A stretch of 44,809 nucleotides of DNA. It comes from Anaeromyces robustus (taxonomy: Eukaryota > Neocallimastigomycota > Neocallimastigomycetes > Neocallimastigales > Neocallimastigaceae). The notes below the pieces were generated by a model. That model was given only the letters and a program-made list of their open reading frames with translations. It made no database searches and was not told the DNA's origin. Below, one piece after another: positions 22,704 through 36,223 of this stretch. Within the stretch, counting starts at the first letter, position 1. Every line of letters starts with the position of its first letter. The stretch spans positions 240,001 to 284,809 of the forward strand of contig MCFG01000034.1 of the NCBI GenBank assembly GCA_002104895.1, written 5' to 3'. The translations under genes and the position numbers were made by a program.

Positions 22704-25692
22704 CTATCATTTCAATATCTTCATCATCATGAATATTTATATTACTACTATTACTGCCGCTACCGCCATTATTATAATTATTATTTTTGATAGTATCATG
22801 AATTTCTGCTCCTTGCTCTAATAAATATTTTACCATAGTATATTGTCCATAATTTGCTGCAAACATTAATGGTGTCCAATCTTCATCATCTCTTGCATGT
22901 ATATCTGCACCTTTTTTAACTAATAATTCCACAATCTCTTGGGAAGAATAAGTAATGGCTACCATTAATGGTGTTAAACCTTGATGATCTTTCATTTGAA
23001 GTATAGAAATATCATTATTATCATTATCGTCATCGTCATCGTCATCGTTTTCGTCATCATCGTCATCATCGTCATTATTATTATCATCATCATCGTCATC
23101 ATCATCGTCATCATCATCTGAATTATTATTATTATTATTATTTACTTTTATTTTAATTTTTCTTTTTTCTTTGTTTTCTTCTTCTTCTTCTTTTTCTTTT
23201 TCTTCTTCTTTAATTTTTTTGATTCCCTTTTTTATTAAATATTTTATCATTCTTTCTTGATTATTTTGTATAGCATAATAAAGGGCATTTTTACCAAGTT
23301 GATCTTGAACTTCAATTTTTGCACCATTTTTAATTAATAATTTCATAATTTTTTCATGACCATATTGTATACTTATCATAAGTGGTGTTAAATCATGATA
23401 GGTTAATTCATTGACATTGGCTTTATATTTTATTAAACTTTCTACAATATCTTGTCTTCCATCTCTTACTGCAAACATTAATGCCGTCCATCCTTCATTT
23501 TCCTTTTCATCCACTTCGGCTCCTGATATTAATAAATATTCTAAAATTTCTTTATTTCCTTGTTGAGAGGCTATAATTAATGGAGTCCATCCTTCATTCA
23601 ATTCTTTGATATTAATATTAATACCATGATCAATAAGACATTTGGAAGTTTCAATATGTCCCATACCTGTACTTAATATTAAGGCATTCATACCTCCATA
23701 ATCTTTTTCATGTAGATTAGCATGATGTTCAATTAAATATTCTACTATTTCTTTATATCCATTTTTAGAGGCATATAATAATGCAGTAAATCCATAACGA
23801 TTTTTAATATTTGGATTGGCTTTACCTTCCTCAATTAAATATTTTATGATTTCTTCAAATCCATTTTGAGCTGCCATCATTAATATTGTCCAACCTTCTC
23901 GATTTTTCCCATTAATTGAAAAATATCGACCTTCTAATAAAAATTGAACTATTTTTAAATGATTCATTTCTGTAGCTATAAATATAGCATCATATCCATC
24001 TTTATCCTTTATTTTAACATTGGCTCCTTGATTTATTAAATATTCTACCATTTCAAAATGTCCATTTTTGGAGGCACAAAGTAATGGAGTAAATCCATCC
24101 TCATTAACAATATTAATATTGGCACCATGTTCTACTAAAATTTTTACTATTTCTGTATGACCATTTTCGGCTGCTAATAATAATGCCGACCAACCATTAC
24201 GATCTCTTATATTAATCCTTGATCCTCTTTTAATTAAAGTTTCTACCGATTTTAATTGTCCTTCTTGGGATGCCAACATTAATGCCGTTAAACCTTTTTC
24301 ATATTTATTATTAACATCAATAAAACCTTGATCAATTAAACAATGAATCATTTCTGTATAGCCATGATGAGCGGCAATCATTAATGCATTTAATCCTTCC
24401 TTATTGATAACTTGACTATTAGCACCTTTTTCTAATAAATATTTTACTACATTTAAATGTCCCTTATCTACGGCTAATAATAATGCATTCCAATGATTTT
24501 TATTCATGGTTTCAATACATGCTCCATATTGAATTAAAAGTTTTACTGAATTTTCATGTCCCATAGAAGCTGCTAACATTAAACAGGTTGAACCTTCACT
24601 ATTTTTATCTTCTATATTAGCATGATGTTTTAAAAGATATTCAATAATTTTTATATTCCCGCTAACAGATGCTATTATAAGTGCCGTACTTTCCCATATT
24701 CCTCGTTCATGTAAATCTACACCATAATCGACTAAAAATTCTACAACTGGATAATGTTTACGAAAACAGGCTATCATAAGTGGTGAAAGATTTTCATGAT
24801 CTTCATCAACTTGAACTTGTGCTCCATTTTCCACTAAACATTCTACCATTTCTCGACTACCAATACGAGCCGCGTGCATAACGGCAGTCCAATGATGACC
24901 ATCTTGTTCATGAATATTCACTTGAACGATTTCTAATAAATATTTTAAAAGGTGAATATTATTTTTTTTAGTTGCTGGAATTAAAAGATGATAGGTATTT
25001 CTTATAGCATCATAATGATTAGGTAAATCATTAGCAAAAAGTAATTGTAATTGATTTAAGGACTCATTTTCTATAGCCAATAAATACATTTCTTGTTTAA
25101 TATGAATAAATTCTTTTTGTTTTTGAAGAATAAAATCTAATTGATAGTTATTTAAAGGTTTTTTGGTTCGAGAAAAAGTTATTAATTTTAATATCAATTC
25201 TTTATTATAAATATAATGATTAAAAAGTTGTTGAGTAAAATCTTGTCTATTATCTCGTATAAAATATTCTAATATTGTAAATTTTTCTAGGGTATCTTCA
25301 TGGTTAATATTAATTCCATGGTCAAGGAGATATTGAAATAAATTTTTATTTAAGTTATTATTTTTATAAAGATAAAATAAAATATTATCTCCTTGATGAT
25401 TACAATAATTTATATTAGCTGATTTATTTAAAAGTTGAGTAGCCACTTTTAATTGATGATGGGAAATAGCTTCAAATAAGGGTATATTATTATTGTTGGT
25501 TTCATAGTCAAAATCAGAATATTGACCAATAAGAAATTCAATAATGTGAGAAGAAGCGTTTTGTTGAAAGGCAAAAATTAAGGCATCATATTTATCATTA
25601 TGAACATCCTTTAGATTTAAATTATTGAAAAGAAAATATAATTTTAATTCATGGAGGTTATTATTTATAATTAATGGTCTAATGTCATGCAT
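21865..25692 (-). CDS. Giant ankyrin-repeat protein, 1275 aa, with Asp/Asn insertions
   Basis: This is a single-exon gene. Ankyrin repeats are helical protein-binding modules, so a scaffold or binding role is likely, but the partner is unknown. Residues 1-235 form a diverged region of about four weak ankyrin-like units (NIPLFEAISHHQLKVATQLL, LLDHGININHEDT) ending with LDFILQKQKEFIHIKQEMYL. From about residue 235 I count roughly 24 canonical 33-residue units with the TALxxAxxxGHxxIVxxLLxxGA pattern, such as WTPLMFAANYGQYTMVKYLL. Two low-complexity insertions break the array: residues about 821-894 (Lys/Glu-rich, then Asn/Asp runs) and about 964-1044 (Asn/Asp/Ser). The C-terminus is a short Thr-rich tail. 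No transmembrane segment, signal peptide or catalytic domain is visible. The start at 25692 is the first ATG after A/T-only sequence. The neighbour at 27871-30849 shares the layout. Confidence 0.9.
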
Positions 25693-27870
25693 TTAAAATA
25701 ATATATAATATATAATAATATAATATAATGTAATTTATAATATAATATAAAAAAATAATAATATAATATAATATAAATTTTATAAAATTTAATTTTATTT
25801 ATTATTTTTTATTATTATTTCAATTCTTTGTCAGTAATTTTTATATATATATAAAGTTATTAATAACTAATATATATTATTATTAGTATTATATATTTTC
25901 TTGAAATTTGTTTTTACAAAGATTAAATACATATATTATTTATTTATTATTCTTTTCCAATTATTTAAAAGTTTTTTTTTTTTTCGTTGAAAAAAAAGAG
26001 TTATTATTAAATCATTCTTTTATATTTATTAAAATTTATTTATTAAGAAAAAAAATAAAATCATATATATAAATTTAAATTTTTTGATTTATTATTAGAA
26101 ATAACTAAAACGAAAGAGGCTTAATTTTATAATAAAAAATTTTTTTTTTTATAATTAAAATTTATTTGTTTTTTTTTTTTTAAAAAAAAAAAAATATTGT
26201 AAATAAAAAGAAAAAAAATTTTTTTTAATAATATATAAAAAATTTTTTTATTTAAATAATAAATCATATAAAATTATCTAAAATATATATAAATAATAAT
26301 AGATAATATAGATAATCTATTATATACAACTTTTTTCTTTTTTTACTATTCTTTAATCTTATATATTCTATATTCTATATTCTATATTTTATATTCTATA
26401 TTTTATATTCTATACTTTATATTTTAACTTTCTATGGAAAATGATACTTCTATAATAACTAAAAATATTCTATATTCTATAATATTTAATATTTAATATT
26501 TAATTATATTAAAGTGTTATAGAATTTTTAATTTTAAATTTTTTTATTTTTATATTATTATATACAAATAAAAAATTTTTTTTTTATTTGTATACATTAA
26601 TTATATTAAATGTTACATAAAAATTTTATTAAAAAAATTTTTATTAAAAAAAATTGCCTTTTCTATACAAAATTTATTATTATTGAAAAAAAAAAAATAA
26701 AAATTAAAAAATAAAAAAATTAAAAATGGTAAAAAAAAAATATTCTTTTTTTAATTTATTTGATTAAAGATTAAAAAGATAGAAAATAAAAATAAAATAA
26801 AATAAAATAAAAGGTTTTTTTTTTAATTTTTGTCCTTAAGTATTATTATATTATAAAATAAGATGAGTATGGTTATAATATATTTTAATTTATTTTTATT
26901 ATTGTTAAATAAAATTCTATAATATTTATATCCTCTTTTAATATTTATATCCTCTTTTTCATCTTTGTTATTATTGTCTTTTTTTTTTTTTTTTTTTTTT
27001 TTTTCTAATTATTTTATTATTTTATTATTTAAAATATCAAATCAAAAAGATTTTTATTTTTAAAAAGTTTAATTATTATTAAAATATTTTTTTTTTCCTT
27101 TTATGTAAATATAATGAATTAAAAAATTTTTTAAAAAAATTTTATTAAATCAAAAATAATAAAAAAAAAAATTAGAAAAACTAAAACAAAACACCAATTA
27201 TGATTTTTTATTTGATTTTTTTTTTCCTTAATTATAGGTTTTAATTCTTTATTTAGTATTTTTTTTTTCTTTTATTCTTTTTTTTTTTTTTATTTTTCTT
27301 ATTTAATTATTTTATACTATTTTATTATTCCCTTTTTTAATAATATTCATTTTTTTTTTTTTACTAATTTTTTTAGAATTAGGTATAATTGCTTGATATT
27401 ATTTCCATAAATATCTAATTATATATGTATATATAACTTGAAAAAAAAAATGAAATAAATAAATTATAAATAAAATAAATAAAAAAAAAAAGGAATATTA
27501 ATAATTTAAAATAATATATTAATAAAATAATAGAAGAAAATATTTTAACGTAAAAAAAAATAAATAAATTAAGTAGGAATTATGTATGAAAAAAAAGAAT
27601 AAAAGAAATATTGATACTAAATAATTTATTAAATAAATAAATAAAAAAGAAATTTTATGTATATAAAATTAAAAGTAAAAAAATTATTCTATATATTTCA
27701 ATAAAGAAAAAATTAATTATAACTATATAAATATATTTATATAATTATAAAAAATAATATTTTTCTTTATTGCTTACTACCTATTTTTATATATATAACT
27801 ATATATATATAACTATCTTATAATATTAAATAATTATTATTATATTATTTTTTTTTTTTTTTTAATTTTT
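25693..27870. other. Intergenic region between the two ankyrin genes
   Basis: I see no gene here. It is dominated by poly(T) and poly(A) tracts (for example about 26980-27003) and A/T sequence. It must contain the 5' region of the 1275-aa gene (right of 25692) and the 3' end of the 992-aa gene, but no element can be assigned. Confidence 0.65.
26362..26424. repeat. 7-bp tandem repeat, nine units
   Basis: Nine units of tatattc, with variants tatattt and tatactt, run without gaps. No coding potential. Confidence 0.85.
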
Positions 27871-28751
27871 TTAATTTATAAATGCTTTATAAAAAATTTT
27901 TAAATAAGTTGACCATTTAATAGTATTCGCACCATGTTGAATTAAATATTTTACAATATCTTTATGATTATTTTTATGAGCATATAATAATGCCGTATAA
28001 CCATAATCATTTTCTTCATTAATAAGAGATTGATTTTGTAAAAGATATTGTACTACATCATAATGTCCATATCTTGAAGCCATCATTAATGCTGTTGATC
28101 CATTTTTATTTTTTATATTGATATTGGCTCCTTTTTCTAATAGATATAATACAGTTTCGATATCACCCTTTTCTGATGCTATAATTAATGGAGGTGATGG
28201 ATTAGGATAGGTTATATCATTAATATTTGCTCCATGATCTATTAAATATTGTATTAATTCTATATTACTATTAAGGGTGGCATACATTAATGATGTCCAT
28301 CCTGCTTTATCTCTATCATTAATTGTAGCTTGATGTTCAATAAAATATTTAGCTATTTCAAAATAATTATTTTTTACCGAATAAATTAAAGCAGTTCTTC
28401 CATTTTTACATTTTTCTTGAATATTGGCACCATGTTCTACTAATTTTTTTATAACATTTAAATTACCATTTTGAGAAGCTACCATTAATGGTGTCCATCC
28501 TCTATTACTTTTTTTATTAATATCAAAATCATGTTGTAATAAATAATCTACGATTTCTTCATTACCATGTTGTGCTGCTAACATTAATGTGGACCAACAA
28601 TGTTTTTCTTCATTATGTAAATCATTTTTATTTTTATTCTGATTTTGACTTTGATTTTGATGTTGATTATTAGTAGTAGTTATAGTATTAATATTAGTAA
28701 TAGTAGTATCAGAATTATTATTATTATCATTATTATTATTATTATTATTAT

Positions 28752-28803
<52 letters not shown>

Positions 28804-30849
28804 TGTAGTATTTTCATTTCTATTCTTATTCCTATCAATATCCTTATTCTTATTCTTATTCTTATCCTTATTTTTAGTTTTATTTTTATTTTTATTTTTA
28901 TTTTTACTTTTATTTTTAATTTTATTTATAGAATTTAATTCTTCTTCTACTAAATATTTTACTATATTTACTTGTCCATTTTGGGATGCTATCATTAATG
29001 CTGTATAATTATAATCATTTTTTATTTTAGTATTAGCTCCATGATGAATAAGACATTGAACTGCTGATAAATGACCATATTCACAGGCAATCATTAATGC
29101 TGTTATACCTGCCCAACTTTTACAATCTACTTGAGCTCCATGTTGAATTAAATAATCCATAATATGATCATGACCATGATGAGCTGCTGTTATAAGAGCT
29201 GAACGTCCATCATGAGTTTTACAATTAACATTAGCTCCATGTTCTACTAATATTTTAACTACTTCATCAAATCCATATTTACTTGCTACAATTAATGAAG
29301 TCCATCCATTTTTATCCTTTTTATGAATATTTGCTCCCTTTTCTATTAAACATTCTACGACTAATTCATGACCATTTTGTGATGCATTCATTAAAGGTGT
29401 CCATCCATGTTTATCTTTATCATTAACTTTTGCTCCCTTTTTTAATAAATATTTTACAATTTCTAAATGACCATGTTCTGAAGCAGACATTAAAGCGGTT
29501 CCTCCATATTTATCTTTTTCATTAAGATTTATAGAATGTTTTACTAAACATTCTACCACTTCTCGATGACCATTTTCACAAGCGGTCATTAATGCGGTTA
29601 AATGATTTTTATTTTTACTATTAATATTAGCACCACATTTTAATAAATAATTTACTACTTTTTCATGACCATTTTTTGATGCTATCATTAAAGCATTCCA
29701 ACCTTCTATATCTTTTTGATGTAAATCTATTCCATTTTCTATAAGACATTTTACCATTTCTTCATTACCATCTTGAGAAGCATACATTAAAGCTGTCCAT
29801 CCATATCTTTCTTGAGCATTAATATCTATACCATAATGTATAAGACAACGTACTAAATTTACATTACCAATAATAGAAGCTACAATTAAAGCCGTCATTC
29901 CATGTTTTTCCTTTTCATTAACATTAATTCCTCTTTCTAATAAAAATTTTACAATCGATAAATTATTATTTTTTGCTGCACAAATAAGTAATTCATAATC
30001 ATTATCTATTCCTAATTGTTGCATTTCTAAAGGATTATGAATTTTCCATAATTGTTCTATAGTTTCTAAGGTACCATTATTAATAGCTGAAATATACATA
30101 TCTTTGGTAATATGTAATTTATCTTTTTCCTTTTGTAAAATATAAGTTAATTGTCGCTTTGTCATAGATATTTTATTTTTACTTAATAATAACATTTTAA
30201 TAATGAAAGGAACATCATAAATATAATATCTAATAATTGGTTTTAAAAAATAATCCTTTTTATTATAGATAGCATATTCTAAAAATCTTTTCCCATTATT
30301 ATCTTCAAAATTTATATTAATCCCATGATGTAAAGTATAATTTAATATTCTTAAATTAAGTAAACCACTATAAAATAAATGGATTAAAAGATTAAGACCA
30401 TTACCATTAATATAATTAATATCTGCATTTTTTTTAAATAATAAATTAGCTATTGAAAAATTTTCTAATTCTATTGCTTTATAAAGAGGTATTTGTCCTT
30501 GACCTACTTCATAATTAACATTATTACCATAATTATTTATAATATATTCTATAATTTCATAATTTGTTTTATATTCTATAGCATAAATTAATGCATCAAA
30601 TATAGTATAATTTAATGAAGTAGAAGTAGAAGTAGATAAAGATGAAGAATTAGAATTAGAAGAATTAGAAGAAGAAGAGGTATTAGAAAAAATAGAGGAA
30701 AGTGAGGAAAAAGAAGTAAAAGAAGTACCCGTATTTCTTTTATTTATACCACGTACTTTATTTAATTTTATATTATTAAATAAAGTAAAAGATTTTAACT
30801 CATTAATATTATTTTCTTCTATTAATCTCTTTATTACATTCACATTCAT
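27871..30849 (-). CDS. Giant ankyrin-repeat protein, 992 aa, with Thr/Asn/Lys insertion
   Basis: This is a single-exon gene and an evident paralogue of the 1275-aa gene next door. Residues 1-270 match that protein's N-terminal layout: a short helical start (IKRLIEENNINELKSFTLFN), a Ser/Thr-rich insertion at about residues 40-83, weak ankyrin units, and RQLTYILQKEKDKLHITKDM, comparable to LDFILQKQKEFIHIKQEMYL in the paralogue. About 18 canonical ankyrin units follow, such as WTALMYASQDGNEEMVKCLI. A low-complexity block at about residues 635-741 (Lys/Asn, poly-Thr of about 15, poly-Asn, Gln/Asn) sits between two units. The protein ends soon after the last unit (KIFYKAFIN). No enzyme domain, signal peptide or membrane segment is visible. 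On the coding strand the ATG is preceded by a long poly(A) tract. A protein-binding scaffold role is inference. Confidence 0.9.
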
Positions 30850-31833
30850 TTACTTTTTTTTTTTTTTTTTTTTTTTATATGATATATGATATAGGATATA
30901 TATATATATTTATAAATATATATGTGTTGTGTTTGCTTATTATATTACCTTTTTTTTTATATTATTTTATTTTTTTAATATATATATTAAAAAAATTTTC
31001 TTTTTATTTTTGTTTTATCTTTATTATATATTAATATATCTAAGGAATATATTATATTAATTATATTATATTATTTTGATTATTATATTAATTATATTAT
31101 TTTGATAATTATGAAAAAAAATTATTGAAAAAAAATTGTTATATTTTTTTTAAAATAAATTATATTGATACTTTTTTTTTTTTTAAAATATTATATTTGC
31201 TTAAATAATTCTAAAATTTCTAATATTATTTACTGAATTTACTGACTTTATATATTTTTACATAAGAAAAATATATTTATTGTAATTATTGAAATTGATT
31301 TTCAAAAAAAAAATAAAATGAATTTCTATATGGTTATATATAATTTTTTGATAATAAAAGTTGTTTTTCTTTTTTTCTTAAATTAGTTTTAAATTATTTT
31401 CCTTTTTAATAAAAAAGTTTTATTTTTTTTTTATTTTTTTTGTAATTTTATATTTTTATACGCATATTTCTCTTTTCCTTTTGTTTTTTACTTTTATAAT
31501 AATAAAGATATAAAAGGAAAAAAAAATAAAACTATTTTATTTAAATAGTATATATATAAAATTTTTTAATATTAATGGATGATAAATATATAAAAATATT
31601 TAAATAATTAAATATATATTTATAAATATATAAATAAATATAAATAACTTTTATAAACTATATTGTATTATTAAATGTTTTCTTTAAAAAAATAAAAAAA
31701 GGTTCTTTTTTATTGCTTTTTTATTTTAGTTTTTTATTAAATATAACTAACTATTCACGAACAATTTTTTTTTAATTAAAACAAGGTATTTATTACATAT
31801 TTGATATTTGTAAAAATTATATAAAATATAAAA

Positions 31834-31869
<36 letters not shown>

Positions 31870-34800
31870 TTTATAAAAAAATAAAAGTATATATTAAATT
31901 TTAATAAAATATATTTTTATTAACAATATTTTTATAATTATAAAAATTAAGGAAATTTAATTAAGTTTTTTCTTCAATAATAATAATAATAATAATAATA
32001 TAAATATAAAAAAAAAAATAAAAAAAAAAATAAAAAAATAAAAACGAAATAAAATAAAGCATAAACTTTAATATATTTTAATATTAAAAGTTTGATTTAA
32101 AATTTTATTTTATTTTTTTTTTAATATTTCATTATCAATATTAATATTAATATTAATTATAATTATTATTATAAATATTATTAATGTCTTTTACATATAA
32201 TGTCAATTATATAAATATATAAATATATATATATATATATAAATTTATTAAATATCAAAAATCAAAATGTTTTATATTATAAAATAAAAATATATATATA
32301 TATTTTTATAATATTATATTAAAGCAAGAATTCTATTTTAATAAAATTATATAGAATCAATACATAATTATAATAAAATAAATGATAAAAAAAATAAAAT
32401 AAAATATAAGAATATATTATATTAAAAAAGTAATTAATAATTATTATTATAACATAATAAATAATAAATAAAAAGGAAATATATAAATAATTAAGTAAAA
32501 AAAAAAAATCTGTTTAATTTTCCAATCTTCTTTTATTTTTTTGTTTTTTTGTTTTTTGCTTTTTTTTATTATTTTCATTTTAAATACATAAAAAAAAAAA
32601 AGAAAATGAAAGGATTTCTATATATAGAAATTTTTTTATAAAAGGAAAAAAAAAAAAATAAAACAAAATTGCTTAATTAAATTCTTTTTTTTTTATCAAT
32701 TATTAAATCTTTGATATATATATAAAACACATATATTTCATTAAATTCTTGATTATATTATGAATAAAAAAAAAAAAAGACAAATTCTGAAAATATGAAA
32801 AAAAGAAAAGCAATAAATAGAATAGTTAAAACAAAAAAAAAGGAAAAAGATATATCTTATCTTTTCTTTATTAATATATATTAATATTTACTAATATTTA
32901 CTATTATCTTATATATATATATAAAGAAAATTAGATATAAATTATAAATATTTAATGCATTCATAATAAAATAATAATATTCTTTCATGTTATTTTATTA
33001 ATACTAAATTTTTTGTTATTATTATTATAAAAGATAATAAATTTATATTCAATGTACTTTTTGTTTTTGTTTTTGTTTTTTTTTTAAAAAAAATGTATAC
33101 AAATATAATTTTATTTATTACAATTTTTTACATTTTTTACATTTAATACATAATAAATTTTTTATAATAAAATTAAAAATTATAATTAAAAAAAAAAAAT
33201 TTTTTTTTTTTTTGATATTTTTTTTTTTATCTTTAACAAAAATTTTTAATTAAATATTTAATAAAATATTTAATTAATATATAAAATAAACCATAAATGG
33301 AAATATTAAAAATTTAATAATATGTTAAAATGAATAACTATTAATTGGTAAAAATATTGTAAAAATACTTCCATTAATTTAATTATATATTTTATGATGA
33401 TGAATTATTATTATTATTATTATTATAATAATAATTCAGTACAGAAAAACATATTTATATTACAATTTGTTTTTTTATATATTATTTTATTTTATTTTAT
33501 AGTTTGAATTATCATTTTTTTAATTTTTATATACAATTTTATTTTATTTTATTTTATAATTTGAATTATCAGAGTTTACACTCATGTCTTTATAGATGTA
33601 TATATATATATATTAATATAAAGGCTAATCTTGGAATAATTTTAAATAAAGTAATCATATATTAAATAATTAATTAAAATAAGAAAAAAAATAAAAAATA
33701 ATAAAAAAAATAAAAGTAAACTAAGAAATTAATTGATTATAAATAAATTATAATAAAGAATAAAGAAATAAATATATTATTCTAATCCCGAAATAAAATG
33801 TATAATTTATATTTTTATATATATATATTTTTTAGTTTTTTATTGACAGTGACTTGACTGTAGCTATAGAATTAAATTTTATTTTATTTTAGTATAAACT
33901 AGTTTTTTTTATTCTTTTTTTTTTTCATTAAATCTTTATACTTTTATTTTTTTTTTTTTTTAATGCTTATCATTACAAATAATTTAGAGAAATAATAGAT
34001 ATAATAGAAATAAATATTAATATTGAAAGAATTGTTGTTGTAACAGTAATATTAATGTAGTAATTAATATTAATAGTTGTTATTATTATTATAAAATTTA
34101 GGTGTTAATATTTTATGAATAAATTATATATTCAAAAAATTTCTTGAATTTCCATTTAGTTTCCAGACTTTTATCTTTTGTAGAATAATCCAAAATATTT
34201 CTAAATAAATAATTCAAAATATTATAACTAATTATTATCATAAAAATATATATATATAAAATTTACTTTATACATCTACTTAACTATCTTGTTATTTTTC
34301 CAAAAAAAAAAATTTTTTTTTATAATTCATTAATAAAATAATATTCAAATTAAACAATTATGAAAAAAAATTTTTATTATTTTATAATTTGAAATTTTAT
34401 TATATAATTTATACCTATTATGTATATCATATCTTAAGTAAAAAGATATAAATAATTAAAAGCACATAATATAAAAAAATTATTAATATAAAAAGCAATA
34501 GATTTTTTTTAAAAAAAAAAAATAATAATGACAATAAAACTTATTTATTATTATATTAAATAATATAATATTTATCTATTAAAATAATTATTATTTATCA
34601 TTGCTATTATTATCTATCTATCTATAATATAATAACAATTACAATCTTTAAATGATAATATATAATATATTTTTATAAAAAAAACAATTATCAATTTTTT
34701 TTATAATATAAATATCAAAAATAAATATAAAGAAAAATAAAAAGTTCAATTATTGAAATAATAATAATAATATATGATTGTATTAAAAAATAAATAATTA

Positions 34801-35840
34801 AAATTGATAAATGTTAAAAAAAAATAAAAAATAAAAATAAAAAATAAAGAAATTATATTGATATATCAATATTGTAATATATATATATCAATACATATTT
34901 TATATATTTTATTGATAATAGTTTTTCTTTTTTTTTATTTTATTTTAATTATTATATTTAATGTGTAACGTACTTTTTTTAACAAGTATTAGATATGATA
35001 GATATTATAGATATTTATATTCCAGAATTTATAAAATCATCATTAATACTTTATTAATAATATATTACTTGTATCATTTAGAAAGGAATGAGAATACCTC
35101 TTCTACCTTATTTTTTTTTTTATTTTTTTTTTTTTAGACTAAAGGAAGAGAATATATTTCCATGTTTTTTTATTTATTTATTTATTATAAATATCTCTTC
35201 TACTTGGAATTATTATATTTTTCTTTAATAATAACACACACATCTAAGTTATTCATTATTACTTTTACTTAAAATAAATATAACCATAAAACTTTTTTTT
35301 TTATTTAAAACAAATATAACCATAAAACACATAAAAAACACATAAAGCAAAATATATAAATAATAAATTTCTTATTTTTAATTATTTTTTTTTTTTTTTT
35401 TTATTTATTTTATTTTATTTTATTTTATTTATATATATTAATTAATGATAGAGGTTTGACGATGATATTTATTTTTTATAATAAAATTAATAAAAAGGTT
35501 CTCTTTCCTTTTTATTAAATATATGATGTTTTTTTTTTTTTAATTATTATTATTATTTCTCTGCTTTTAATGTTTTTAATAATATTAAATTATTGTATTT
35601 TTTTTTTTTTATTTTAAAAAAAAAAACTATATGATAATATAAAAAAAAAATATATATATATAAATAATTTTTACTAAATTAATTATATTATTATGTATTA
35701 TTATTATTCTATTTGTATTTATATTATTATTTTTTGTTTGTTTGTTCGTTCGTTCGTTTATTTTGTTTGTTTGTTTGTTTGTTTTTCGTTTTCGTTTTAA
35801 TCTTTAGTTTTTTTTTTTTTTTTTTTAATTTTTTTTTTTA

Positions 35841-35901
<61 letters not shown>

Positions 35902-36223
35902 GTTTTTCGTTTTTCGTTTTTCGTTTGTTTCGTTTTTTTCGTTTGTTTCGTTTTTTTTTTTTTTTTTTAGAGTTTTTTTTTTTTTTAATTAAATAAAAAC
36001 TGATAATAATTTCTTAAATTATTTATCAATTTTACTATTATTATTATTATTATTATTTATTATTATGATTAATATTTATTATTATTTACTATTATTTATT
36101 ATTTATTATTATTTACTTATGATTTATGATTTATTATTTTAATTTATTAAAAAAAAAAAAAATTCAACCCATATAATCAAAAAGAATAATGATGATTATA
36201 TATTATTATATATTATTTTTTTT
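30850..36223. other. AT-rich gene desert between ankyrin and 756-aa genes
   Basis: I see no gene, RNA or coding relic that I can support over about 5.4 kb. Content is poly(A)/poly(T), (AT)n, (AAT)n (31979-31999) and (ATT)n. The left end is the 5' flank of the 992-aa gene and starts with a poly(T) run (30855-30876). The right end is the 3' flank of the 756-aa gene and contains the pyrimidine tract listed separately. Confidence 0.65.
35728..35985. repeat. Pyrimidine tract with TTTG, TTCG and TTTTTCG repeats
   Basis: This stretch contains (GTTT)n and (GTTC)n runs at 35735-35785, poly(T) up to about 45 nt (to 35898), and repeated cgtttttcgtttttcgtttg phrases. The phrase agagtttttt follows poly(T) twice (near 35899 and 35969), suggesting a local duplication. 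On the minus strand this is an A-rich sequence about 0.25-0.5 kb downstream of the 756-aa gene. Confidence 0.8.

Noticed and set aside
22564-22821. Plus-strand open frame rich in Ile
   Set aside because: It is the antisense of Asn/Asp codon runs in the 1275-aa ankyrin gene.
28645-28938. Plus-strand open frame rich in Ile and Ser
   Set aside because: It is the antisense of the Thr/Asn/Lys block in the 992-aa ankyrin gene.
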